NCBI GenBank assembly: GCA_964461045.1
Contig: CAYWSJ010000061.1
Span: 1 to 19,976 of the forward strand
Direction: 5' to 3'
DNA: 19,976 nucleotides
From: JAGXLC01 sp964461045
GTDB lineage: Bacteria; Bacteroidota; Bacteroidia; Bacteroidales; UBA12077
The notes under the pieces were generated by a model. That model had not been told where the DNA came from. It did no database searches and saw only the letters and a program-made list of their open reading frames with translations. Position numbers and translations under genes: made by a program. The stretch's first letter is position 1; every line of letters starts with the position of its first letter. Shown one piece after another: positions 7,075 through 13,737 of this stretch.

Positions 7075-8007
7075 TTAGTTCTTTTTTTCTTTATGAGCCT
7101 TGGGCCGCATCTGAGTCACCAACACGCCTGTCAGAACTACAATCAAACCTAAAATATCTATTATTTTGGGTGTGTCTCCAAATGTCACCCATGCCATCAG
7201 CATGGTTACAGGAGGCCCAAGGTAAAAGAGACTGGCAACGCGTGTTGCATCGATACGTTCAATCAGTAGCCACATTAAGGCATAGGCACCCAGTGAGACA
7301 GCCAGGATAAGCCATATCATGGTATAAATAAAAGGGGTTGTCCATTGTGCTGAAAGTTCTTCCATGAAAACTGCCGGAATGAATAATACTGCTGTAGTTG
7401 CAAGACATTGATAAAAAAGCATCAGATCCATCGGTAATCTTAGTTTGCTTGAATTTACTTCCATTCTGCGTTGCAACAAGCTGGCTACGGTAATTGCAAC
7501 AACTGATCCGAGTGGAACCAGGTAACCAAAAACAGAGCTTGTATCCTGAAAGTTTACTCGGTTAAATATTGGCAGCGCTATGCCTCCAAAACCTATGAAT
7601 AAACCAATCCATCTGATTAACGGGGTTTTTTCACCAGTGGCTTTGCCGGAGAAAGCACCTGTGGCCAGGGGTTGTAAAGCGACTACGAGAGCTACAATAC
7701 CTGCAGGTACCTTATTATCAAGCGCAAGTAAAACACAGCTAAGCCAAACCCCATGAGCAAGTAATCCCACAAGCATATTGGGGGCTGCTTCTGACCAGGA
7801 TACCCATCGGAAACGCTTTGTGATTAAGAGGTATAGAAACAGGATTATCGTAAGAGCCAGGTAGCGCCATAAAAGGAGTGTAAATGGGCCGGCATACGGC
7901 AATCCGTACTCTGCACCAATGAAACCCGAATTCCAGAGTAATACAAAGCCAATTCCGGTGAATATTGTACTATGTTTTATTTTTTTGTGTTTTATGAATC
8001 GGTGCAT
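7075..8007 (-). CDS. EamA/DMT-family membrane transporter
   Basis: The 310-residue protein is almost entirely hydrophobic, with about ten predicted membrane helices in two similar halves (roughly 15-140 and 160-300), as expected for EamA (DMT superfamily) proteins. The first helix has W-N-S-G-F-I-G-A, typical of the family, followed by a short loop and L-L-W-R-Y-L-A-L. The second half carries L-F-Y-L-G-P-P-V-T near residue 263. The C-terminal tail is basic (R-P-K-A-H-K-E-K-K-N). Such proteins usually export amino acids or other small metabolites; substrate cannot be predicted. The minus-strand methyltransferase lies 121 nt upstream; a promoter-like box in the gap suggests separate transcription. 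Confidence 0.9.
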   Translation of the reverse strand: MHRFIKHKKIKHSTIFTGIGFVLLWNSGFIGAEYGLPYAGPFTLLLWRYLALTIILFLYLLITKRFRWVSWSEAAPNMLVGLLAHGVWLSCVLLALDNKVPAGIVALVVALQPLATGAFSGKATGEKTPLIRWIGLFIGFGGIALPIFNRVNFQDTSSVFGYLVPLGSVVAITVASLLQRRMEVNSSKLRLPMDLMLFYQCLATTAVLFIPAVFMEELSAQWTTPFIYTMIWLILAVSLGAYALMWLLIERIDATRVASLFYLGPPVTMLMAWVTFGDTPKIIDILGLIVVLTGVLVTQMRPKAHKEKKN

Positions 8008-8029
8008 TATTTCTTTTGAAAACTTATGG

Positions 8030-8037
8030 CAAATATA
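8030..8037 (-). promoter_or_regulatory. Possible -7 promoter box for the EamA gene
   Basis: On the minus strand this reads TATATTTG, a full match to the Bacteroidota TAnnTTTG box, 23 nt before the start at 8007. No good -33 TTG/TTTG is present at the expected distance, so this is a partial match. Confidence 0.35.
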
Positions 8038-8128
8038 ATAAAATAGACTGCCGGTTTTATCCTTTGTTATTAAGCAACCTGTTTTTATTTAAAGTGTTAT
8101 GGATCATTTGCCGGAGACAGCCCTTAAT

Positions 8129-8767
8129 TTAAAGCCGTGTTTCTCCTTTTTGAAATATGAATGAGATTAATCTTGGAATGGTTGACAAATTATCATTATC
8201 AAACCATTCGTTTAACTCAAGTATTTTGAAACCATTATTTAAAGCCGTTTTTATGTATTCTGAGGTATGATGAATGAATGCTTCGGGCTCTTCTGTATGC
8301 TGACCATGCTCAAACCTGGCTTTGGTTCCGTTATATTGCCTGGCAGGATGTAACTCGCATATGTAGTATATTCCATCGGATTTCAATTTCTTAAAACTTT
8401 CCTGGAAAATAAAATGAAGGTCTCCAATATGCTCCAGGGTCAGACTGCAGCTTATCAGATCAGCTGACTGATCATTTACTTCCCAAGGTTTTAAGATATC
8501 TCCCTCCAGGAAAACAACGTTTTCTGCCTTAATTTTTTCACGAGCTTTTTGAAGCATCTTCGCAGAGAAATCAATACCGGTTACTCTTGATGCCTTTTTT
8601 GCCAGCCATGCGGTATTTTTGCCCGTTCCACAGCCGATCTCAATCACATCTGTAAAATTAAATTGCTCCAGTGTCTTTTTTAAGGCCTTTTTTTCCAGGT
8701 CACGGGTTTTGTTTTCAACCTCATCATAACTAGCTGCCCATTTATCATATGCTTTGTCTGTTCTCAT
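8129..8767 (-). CDS. Class I SAM-dependent methyltransferase
   Basis: The 212-residue protein has the Rossmann-type methyltransferase motifs. Motif I is V-I-E-I-G-C-G-T-G-K at 41-50, and the acidic residue that binds the SAM ribose is Asp66 in V-T-G-I-D-F-S. A G-D-I-L-K-P segment sits near 90, and S-C-S-L-T-L-E-H-I-G near 105-114 stands for motif IV. The layout fits the small Methyltransf_11/25-type enzymes of about 200-250 residues that modify small molecules. The substrate is unknown. It lies between the EamA and VOC genes on the same strand with gaps near 120 nt, so co-transcription is possible but not shown. Confidence 0.9.
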   Translation of the reverse strand: MRTDKAYDKWAASYDEVENKTRDLEKKALKKTLEQFNFTDVIEIGCGTGKNTAWLAKKASRVTGIDFSAKMLQKAREKIKAENVVFLEGDILKPWEVNDQSADLISCSLTLEHIGDLHFIFQESFKKLKSDGIYYICELHPARQYNGTKARFEHGQHTEEPEAFIHHTSEYIKTALNNGFKILELNEWFDNDNLSTIPRLISFIFQKGETRL

Positions 8768-8809
8768 ATTTTTGTTTTTATTTACTCATCTTCTTTGACA
8801 GTACAATAT

Positions 8810-8823
8810 TATGAAATTTCATA
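8810..8823. repeat. 14-bp perfect palindrome upstream of the methyltransferase
   Basis: TATGAAATTTCATA is a perfect inverted repeat 43 nt upstream of the start at 8767. It could be an operator for that gene. No regulator gene adjoins it. Confidence 0.35.
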
Positions 8824-8835
8824 TTTCCGTTAAAT

Positions 8836-8868
8836 TGCCACTTTCACTGCCACTGCCACCACGACTGC
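8836..8868. repeat. Degenerate CACTGC tandem repeat
   Basis: The stretch reads as imperfect copies of a CACTGC/CCACTG unit in an otherwise AT-rich gap (TGCCAC, TTTCAC, TGCCAC, TGCCAC, CACGAC, TGC). It lies between the VOC and methyltransferase genes. It may be a slippage-prone short repeat; no function is evident. Confidence 0.4.
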
Positions 8869-8885
8869 TATAAACTATAAATATA

Positions 8886-9350
8886 TTATCTTGCATGCAA
8901 AATTTTGTTTACTGTATTAAGAGGTATACCACTTTTCTCAGTTATTTGTTTGTTCGTGAGTCCGCTATCATGCATGTTCCAGACAAAAATTTCGAGTGGC
9001 TCACCCACTTCAATTAAATGATGATCGGGATCAAAAAACCTGATCGTACGCTGACCCCAGGGTTCTTCATGCAATTCATGCAAAAAACTCACATTTTCCT
9101 TTTTTAATTTGATAAATGTTTCTTCTATCTGATCAGTCTCAAAATAAAGCTCAAACCTATTGGAGATACTTTTTGTTTTAAGCTTTTTTCCTATCAGATG
9201 ATCAGGGCTTACTTCCCAGATTGTTAATCCACTTTTAAAAATTAGGTTTTTACCAAAATCGTGCTCCGTTTTCTGACCTAGTATTTCACAGTAAAACGTT
9301 TTTGATCTTTTAATGTCACTCACAAAAATAACAGGAGAATGAAAATGCAT
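8886..9350 (-). CDS. VOC-family (glyoxalase/bleomycin-resistance-like) protein with C-terminal HTH-like tail
   Basis: Residues 1 to about 118 of 154 form a VOC fold. It opens M-H-F-H-S-P-V-I-F-V-S-D with the usual K-T-F-Y-C-E-I-L-G segment, and a second half ends with R-F-F-D-P-D-H-H-L-I-E-V-G-E, where VOC proteins place their Glu metal ligand. After the domain comes a tail of about 34 residues (W-N-M-H-D-S-G-L-T-N-K-Q-I-T-E-K-S-G-I-P) that looks like the first two helices of a homeodomain-like helix-turn-helix. Similar tails occur in some VOC proteins of Bacteroidota and Firmicutes. The substrate is unknown. The gene is divergent from the AraC regulator 9475-10620, which makes it a candidate target of that regulator. 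Confidence 0.83.
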   Translation of the reverse strand: MHFHSPVIFVSDIKRSKTFYCEILGQKTEHDFGKNLIFKSGLTIWEVSPDHLIGKKLKTKSISNRFELYFETDQIEETFIKLKKENVSFLHELHEEPWGQRTIRFFDPDHHLIEVGEPLEIFVWNMHDSGLTNKQITEKSGIPLNTVNKILHAR

Positions 9351-9374
9351 AGCTTAAATAAATTGATGTTTTAC

Positions 9375-9382
9375 CAAAAGTA
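9375..9382 (-). promoter_or_regulatory. Possible -7 promoter box for the VOC gene
   Basis: The minus strand reads TACTTTTG, matching TAnnTTTG, 25 nt before the VOC start at 9350. No TTG/TTTG lies at the right -33 distance. The box sits in the divergent gap shared with the AraC gene. Confidence 0.35.
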
Positions 9383-9422
9383 GTGAAAAGATAAATTTGA
9401 ATCTAAAAAAATAATCAATCCA

Positions 9423-9451
9423 TTGAAATATTTTTGAAATCACTATATTTG
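9423..9451 (+). promoter_or_regulatory. Bacteroidota-type promoter for the AraC regulator
   Basis: TTG at 9423-9425 and TATATTTG at 9444-9451 are 18 nt apart, close to the -33/-7 pattern of the Bacteroidota primary sigma factor. The start codon is 23 nt downstream at 9475, or 35 nt if the second Met at 9487 is used. Confidence 0.55.
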
Positions 9452-9474
9452 GAAAGATATTCCAATAAAAACAG

Positions 9475-10620
9475 ATGCTTGGTTATATGGAATTTATATT
9501 GATTATTGGCATTTTTGAGGCACTTTTTTTAGCCGGACTTATTTTCACTCAAAAGAAGAAAAGCCTGTCCGATCATATTCTTGGAATCTTTTTCCTTGTT
9601 TATGCCTTGAATTTTGCACTCAGCTATCTTGAATTCTATAACAGGATCAATGGTTTTCCTTATCCTTTCTTCCTGGTAACAGCGCCACCAATAATATTGC
9701 TTCACGGACCAGCTTTATGGTTTTATGTCAAATCTCTTACTGACCAGAATTTTCGTTTTCGCTCTGGTTATTTACTGCATTTTTTGCCATTTGCTCTGAT
9801 GATGGTTGGTTTGTTTTTTCATGTCTATTCTCTTCCGGCGGAAGCAAAAATTAAAATGGTTCAGGATGGCTCAATCACCGATCATTTGGTTTATAAGATA
9901 TTTGTTGTTGCCATTGCCCTTTCAACGACAGGATATAGCATCTGGGGGTTAGCGATGGTTCTCAGGTATAATAAGAAAATAAAAACTTACTTTTCTCATA
10001 TTGAAAAAATTGACCTCAGTTGGCTGAAGATTCTGCTAGCTGGTGCAATTATTGTTTATGGAATTATCAATACTGTCTACATTATTGACTTGTTTATTCC
10101 TGTTGCTTCATTTGGAGCCATGCAGTTTTTTAGTTTTGTTTTTGGTGCTGTTTACATCATCTTTCTTGGGTTCTTTGGTTTGCAACAGGGAAATCTTTTT
10201 GCCAGTCAGAAGATCAATATGAACCTGGAGGAGGCAGTTGAGCAGCATAAAACAGAAAGAAATGCAGGAGGGAAAGACGAAAAATTTGTACATTTTTTGT
10301 TGGAACATATGAAAGAAGAAAAGCCTTATCTGAATAGCGATCTTAACATTTCAAAACTTAGCAGAGAACTTGATGTTACGCCTGAATATCTATCAAAACT
10401 CATAAATACTAAATTGAATAAAAACTTTTTTGATTTTGTTAACCGATACAGGGTCAATGAGTTTAAGGAATGCTGCAAAAATTCTTCACACCAAAACCTC
10501 TCTCTTATTGGATTGGCCTATAATTGTGGTTTTAATTCTAAAGCTACTTTTAACCGGGTCTTTAAAAATATTGCAGGTGTCACGCCAAGTGAATATTATA
10601 AACAGGTCTCAGAAAAGTGA
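9475..10620 (+). CDS. Membrane-bound AraC-family transcriptional regulator
   Basis: The 381-residue protein has two parts. Residues about 5-240 hold seven hydrophobic helices with short loops, including a G-P-A-L-W-F-Y-V-K-S segment near 79-88. Residues about 270-378 are an AraC-type double helix-turn-helix DNA-binding domain: S-K-L-S-R-E-L-D-V-T-P-E-Y-L-S in the first motif, then L-A-Y-N-C-G-F-N-S-K-A-T-F-N-R-V-F-K in the second, ending G-V-T-P-S-E-Y-Y. This 7-TM plus AraC layout is common in Bacteroidota and suggests a membrane sensor acting directly on DNA. The start at 9475 is used; Met5 (9487), directly before the first helix, is an equally good alternative. Likely targets are the divergent VOC gene or the downstream redox operon. 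Confidence 0.9.
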   Translation: MLGYMEFILIIGIFEALFLAGLIFTQKKKSLSDHILGIFFLVYALNFALSYLEFYNRINGFPYPFFLVTAPPIILLHGPALWFYVKSLTDQNFRFRSGYLLHFLPFALMMVGLFFHVYSLPAEAKIKMVQDGSITDHLVYKIFVVAIALSTTGYSIWGLAMVLRYNKKIKTYFSHIEKIDLSWLKILLAGAIIVYGIINTVYIIDLFIPVASFGAMQFFSFVFGAVYIIFLGFFGLQQGNLFASQKINMNLEEAVEQHKTERNAGGKDEKFVHFLLEHMKEEKPYLNSDLNISKLSRELDVTPEYLSKLINTKLNKNFFDFVNRYRVNEFKECCKNSSHQNLSLIGLAYNCGFNSKATFNRVFKNIAGVTPSEYYKQVSEK

Positions 10621-10632
10621 GACTTCTTTTTT
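10606..10632 (+). terminator. Intrinsic terminator embedding the AraC stop codon
   Basis: GTCTCA (10606-10611) pairs with TGAGAC (10618-10623) across a 6-nt loop, followed by TTCTTTTTT (10624-10632). The TGA stop codon (10618-10620) is part of the right arm of the stem, so the terminator overlaps the coding end. Confidence 0.7.
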
Positions 10633-10646
10633 GTAAACTGATACCC

Positions 10647-10674
10647 CTTTTCAGAAAAGTGAGACGTTTTTTTT
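10647..10674 (+). terminator. Second terminator-like copy with direct repeat
   Basis: The 15-mer TCAGAAAAGTGAGAC of the first terminator (10609-10623) recurs exactly at 10651-10665, again followed by a T run (10667-10674). The left arm GTCTCA is not repeated; a smaller CTTTT/AAAAG hairpin (10647-10651 with 10655-10659) forms instead. It looks like a partial duplication with a 42-nt period. Confidence 0.5.
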
Positions 10675-10724
10675 ATGCTTTTGTTTTTTATTTGATGTCA
10701 ATGTCAAATTAAAACAAATGCACA

Positions 10725-11441
10725 ATGAAAAATCAGTTTAATTATAGTTTGTACTTGCTCATGCTGGTCCTGATAATGGGATGTACTTCCATTAAACAGA
10801 CTGGCAGGAAGGAAACCCCAGAAGCACCGGTTCTGAAGCTTTCAGCAGGCATAAATAAAGGAGGAATTACTGATAATACAGATATGTCAGAATTGTCTGC
10901 TGTCTCGGAAAAAAAAGAAACGTCTGTGGATGCTTACAGCGGTGCCACAAAAACAGGTGTGAATGCCAGTGCTCATGTGGCTATTCCATTGTTTAACAAT
11001 GCTGTAGAAACCGGGCTGGATTTTATGTATAGTCCCCAGACCTTATCTTACCAGGATGAACTGAATCTATTCACGGGCAAAAGAGAAATATATACATCTC
11101 AAATAATGGTCCCCGTAACTTATAATTTCAGGGTATTAAAATCTTATCAGCCACAAGGTCTCTTAAGAATTAAGCTTGGTTTCCTTTTTCAGTACAACAT
11201 GCTTAATGCTAAAGACAGAGGTAACCAACTTCCCGGTTTTCAGGTAAACAATTTTTCTAATGGCTTAACGCTGGGACTCGAAAGCACACCTATTCATCTG
11301 AATAATGGGGCAGACCTTGGTTTTTATATGGATTTGTACAGAGGTTCACAGATATACGAAGATTTTTATAACCGGAAAAGTTTCGAAATGCCCGGATCAA
11401 GCTTTTTTAAAGCTGGCATTATTTATAAATTTAACTTATAA
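10725..11441 (+). CDS. Outer-membrane beta-barrel lipoprotein with a flavinylation-like motif
   Basis: The 238-residue protein has a lipoprotein signal ending L-I-M-G-C (Cys20), a linker of about 60 residues, then a barrel-like C-terminal part. The barrel shows alternating strands (V-N-A-S-A-H-V-A-I-P-L, V-E-T-G-L-D-F-M-Y, L-L-R-I-K-L-G-F-L-F) and ends with an aromatic-rich strand (A-G-I-I-Y-K-F-N-L). It probably sits in the outer membrane. At residues 69-75 it has D-A-Y-S-G-A-T, which fits the D-x-x-[ST]-G-A-[ST] motif on which ApbE attaches FMN, although no FMN-binding domain surrounds it. It is the first gene of a three-gene cluster, 10 nt before the flavodoxin. The exact family is unknown and attachment of flavin is only a hypothesis. 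Confidence 0.78.
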   Translation: MKNQFNYSLYLLMLVLIMGCTSIKQTGRKETPEAPVLKLSAGINKGGITDNTDMSELSAVSEKKETSVDAYSGATKTGVNASAHVAIPLFNNAVETGLDFMYSPQTLSYQDELNLFTGKREIYTSQIMVPVTYNFRVLKSYQPQGLLRIKLGFLFQYNMLNAKDRGNQLPGFQVNNFSNGLTLGLESTPIHLNNGADLGFYMDLYRGSQIYEDFYNRKSFEMPGSSFFKAGIIYKFNL

Positions 11442-11451
11442 ACATAAAAAT

Positions 11452-11928
11452 ATGAGAACTGCGATTATCTATTCAACAAGTCACGGAACCACTCAGAAGG
11501 TGGCGGAAGAAATAAAATCTCTTTTGGGCGATGAGAAAGCCCAGTTATTCAATTTGAAAAAGGATAAGAATTTTGATATTACGGAATATGAGCAAGTCAT
11601 TTTGGGCGGATCAATTCATGCCGGAAGAATTCAAAAGAGAATTAAAGATTTTTCTGAGAAGCACACCCAGGAATTGTTGGAACGAAAGCTGGGATTGTTC
11701 CTTTGCTGTATGTTCGAAGAAAAAGCCGAAGAACAATTTAATAATGCATATCCTGAAATATTGAGAAATCACGCCGGAAGTAATAAAGTTCTGGGCGGTG
11801 AATTGCTTTTTGAGAAGATGAATTTCTTCGAAAAAGCCATGGTGAAAAAAATTGCAGGGGTGCATGAAAGTGTTTCAAAGGTTGATGAGAAGAAGATTAT
11901 TGAATTTGTAAATGAACTGAACCAATAA
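11452..11928 (+). CDS. Flavodoxin-domain protein (HemG-like/Flavodoxin_5 type)
   Basis: The 158-residue protein has the flavodoxin fold. The N-terminal FMN-phosphate loop is Y-S-T-S-H-G-T-T at residues 7-14. A second region, I-L-G-G-S-I-H-A-G-R near 46-55, matches the loop found in Flavodoxin_5 and protoporphyrinogen-oxidase-like (HemG) proteins. A Cys-Cys pair (L-F-L-C-C-M) follows near 86-87. It probably transfers electrons via FMN in the cytoplasm. The frame is open from 11305, but that part overlaps the upstream gene and reads as non-native; the Met at 11452 directly begins the beta strand before the FMN loop. It sits 10 nt after the barrel gene and 3 nt before the FMN-binding lipoprotein, so one operon is very likely. 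Confidence 0.87.
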   Translation: MRTAIIYSTSHGTTQKVAEEIKSLLGDEKAQLFNLKKDKNFDITEYEQVILGGSIHAGRIQKRIKDFSEKHTQELLERKLGLFLCCMFEEKAEEQFNNAYPEILRNHAGSNKVLGGELLFEKMNFFEKAMVKKIAGVHESVSKVDEKKIIEFVNELNQ

Positions 11929-11931
11929 GCT

Positions 11932-12339
11932 ATGGTTTTGAACATTTTCGAGAAGATTAAACTGCAAACAATCTTCTTTCTTATAATAGGATTGTTCCTT
12001 TTGTTTGGTTGCCGGTCTTATGAACAATGTCTGAGGAATACTATTACCATGCCTGAACTGGAAAATGTTAGAGATGGCATTTATTCCTCACGTTATAAAG
12101 GCAAATTTGTTTCTGTTACCACCAGGATTAAAGTTTCTGCTTCGAGGATAGAAGAAGTTGACATTCTGAAACATGAAACGTTAATGGGAAAAAAAGCTGA
12201 GATCCTTGCAAAAAGGATTAAAGATAAACAGACAATAAAGCTTGATGCGGTTTCAGGAGCAACGGCCAGCAGTAATGCTATTCTGAAGTCTGTTGAAGCA
12301 GCCCTGAAAAAGGCGGAAAAAAAGAAGATCGACAAATAA
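11932..12339 (+). CDS. FMN-binding-domain lipoprotein (covalent flavin)
   Basis: The 135-residue protein has a lipoprotein signal ending L-F-G-C (Cys27) and one FMN_bind domain (PF04205 type) at about 45-128. It contains D-G-I-Y-S-S-R-Y-K-G-K near 48-58 and the flavinylation motif D-A-V-S-G-A-T at 105-111, where ApbE would link FMN to Thr111. The domain is the short single-copy form found in RnfG/NqrC-type proteins and in stand-alone extracytoplasmic flavoproteins. The likely role is passing electrons across the periplasm, anchored to a membrane by lipid. It is last in the operon with the flavodoxin. No ApbE gene is in the window. The tail is lysine-rich. Confidence 0.9.
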   Translation: MVLNIFEKIKLQTIFFLIIGLFLLFGCRSYEQCLRNTITMPELENVRDGIYSSRYKGKFVSVTTRIKVSASRIEEVDILKHETLMGKKAEILAKRIKDKQTIKLDAVSGATASSNAILKSVEAALKKAEKKKIDK

Positions 12340-12414
12340 TTATTTACGGAAAATGTTATCAATAAACTAAAAGATTGTTTGATAAATGGAAATCAGGTTA
12401 TTATAATTTGTGAG

Positions 12415-12621
12415 TTAACCAGACATTTTTGCTGATAATATCCGGCATGGGGCATACTGTTTATATTTGATGCATACAGCGGGGAATCCTTGTTTTATAA
12501 GGTCGAAGAGGTTTTGCAGAGTGTCGTAAACATGCTCATCGCAGTAACGGTCCTGTTCCTGGCGGCTAACTATTTGAAACATGTTTATACCAGGCTTTTC
12601 TGGTATGGCCGGGAGGTGCAT
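12415..12621 (-). CDS. Doubtful small ORF, 68 residues
   Basis: The frame starts MHLPAIPEKPGINMFQIVSR and contains three Cys. I recognise no family, there is no signal peptide, and no promoter was found. GC content is higher than in the flanks, which favours some function or foreign origin. The opposite strand is also open from about 12440 to the TAG at 12631, with a hydrophobic stretch, but lacks an ATG at a sensible place. Either could be a remnant of a longer gene. Treat as uncertain. Confidence 0.25.
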   Translation of the reverse strand: MHLPAIPEKPGINMFQIVSRQEQDRYCDEHVYDTLQNLFDLIKQGFPAVCIKYKQYAPCRILSAKMSG

Positions 12622-12848
12622 TCAGAAAAATAGCATCTTCAAAGTTTAATAAAGCATACTATTTAAATAAAATCATAACGATTTCTAAAATTGTAATATT
12701 TTGTTTTATCGAAGAAGTTTAGACTGCCTTGTTCAGAATATAAATCTAATTGTAAGGGAATCAGTTTTGTGTAACGTTTTTATTTTTTCCGGTGATTTAA
12801 AAACATTGTATTCATAAAAGGTAAAATCGTAAAACCGTAATTATTTAA

Positions 12849-12879
12849 TTGTCTGCTCAATGAAATTTTTATATATTTG
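12849..12879 (+). promoter_or_regulatory. Bacteroidota-type promoter for the 12972 gene
   Basis: TTG at 12849-12851 and TATATTTG at 12872-12879 are 20 nt apart. The start codon lies 92 nt downstream of the -7 box. Confidence 0.5.
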
Positions 12880-12971
12880 TTTTTTAGGGTCGTGAAGCCG
12901 TAAAAGGCATAAAGTATAAAGCTTTCAGTTGATCTTTAAATTAATCGGGAAAGTATGTAATAGATGTTATA

Positions 12972-13709
12972 ATGAATCATTCAGTGTTTTTATTTTTTTC
13001 TTTGGGGACGATCAATGGCGATACAATTTTCTTCCTGTTTCTTATAATCATTTTAGTGGTTTATATTGGCTATCTCCATTATAGATTGCAAAAGCAAAAA
13101 ATTTATACTGAAAATATTGAAAAACAACTTAGAAGAATTGAGGAAGAAGGAGATGTAAGAAATTTTAAGGAACTAATGAATAAAATTTCATCTTCTGATT
13201 ATGAACAAAGGAACACGCGTGATGAAATTTTAGAGCCCGAAATCCTGGATTTTATTTTTAAAGATGAAGAAAAGCAGAAAATTTTTATTCACTATACCCG
13301 TGAAAAGGAAAATGCTGAAAAAATTCTGGAAGATGGATTTAAATTTGTAAATACCTTCTATAAAACAGCAGAAGAAGTAAGAAACGACAGTACTGATTTG
13401 ATTTATAAGCACAATCGCCACAAGTCTTTTGGAAAGTATGTAATTGTTATTTGTATCGATAAATCAATTTACAACAAATACCTGAAAGAAACCTATAATT
13501 ACAGTACTTACGATTTATTTGTTGAACAACTTTTAACGGCTGAAGAACCGGTGTTAAACCAGGAGTCGGACTGGGTTTATAAATTACATCCAAAATTTAT
13601 TAAAGGATTTTTTAATTATGAAACGGGAGACGTCCATCCAAATAAAATTTTTGATTCGGGATTTGACTCCGATAAATTTAATGAAAATTTGAAAAGAGAA
13701 ATTCATTAA
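12972..13709 (+). CDS. Membrane-anchored protein of unknown family, possible ADP-ribosyltransferase-like fold
   Basis: The 245-residue protein has one hydrophobic helix (about 19-35), then a charged coiled-coil-like stretch (36-75), then a soluble domain from about residue 85. The domain shows I-F-I-H-Y-T-R-E at 104-111 followed by A-E-K-I-L-E-D-G-F near 115-123, then F-G-K-Y-V-I-V-I at 153-160. This order (strand with H-x-T, helix with I-L-x-x-G-F, later a glycine-lysine strand) recalls the NAD-binding core of ART/PARP-like folds, but the triad (His, Tyr, Glu) cannot be confirmed by eye. The TM orientation is unknown. It has its own promoter and may be co-transcribed with the cyclophilin 28 nt downstream. 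Unknown function is the safe call. Confidence 0.72.
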   Translation: MNHSVFLFFSLGTINGDTIFFLFLIIILVVYIGYLHYRLQKQKIYTENIEKQLRRIEEEGDVRNFKELMNKISSSDYEQRNTRDEILEPEILDFIFKDEEKQKIFIHYTREKENAEKILEDGFKFVNTFYKTAEEVRNDSTDLIYKHNRHKSFGKYVIVICIDKSIYNKYLKETYNYSTYDLFVEQLLTAEEPVLNQESDWVYKLHPKFIKGFFNYETGDVHPNKIFDSGFDSDKFNENLKREIH

Positions 13710-13737
13710 CAGATATCCTGATATTAATTTTAACGCT

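Larger units (their letters stand above)
12340..12971. other. Gene-poor region of 632 nt
   Basis: Apart from the doubtful ORF at 12415-12621, this gap is AT-rich and holds no RNA gene I can recognise. No terminator for the redox operon was found directly after 12339. Its right end carries a promoter-like pair, listed separately, and a leader of about 90 nt before the gene at 12972 with a small GCC/GGC hairpin. Confidence 0.6.

Noticed and set aside
11305..11451. N-terminal extension of the flavodoxin frame
   Set aside because: It overlaps the end of the barrel lipoprotein gene in another frame, and the flavodoxin fold begins exactly at the Met at 11452.
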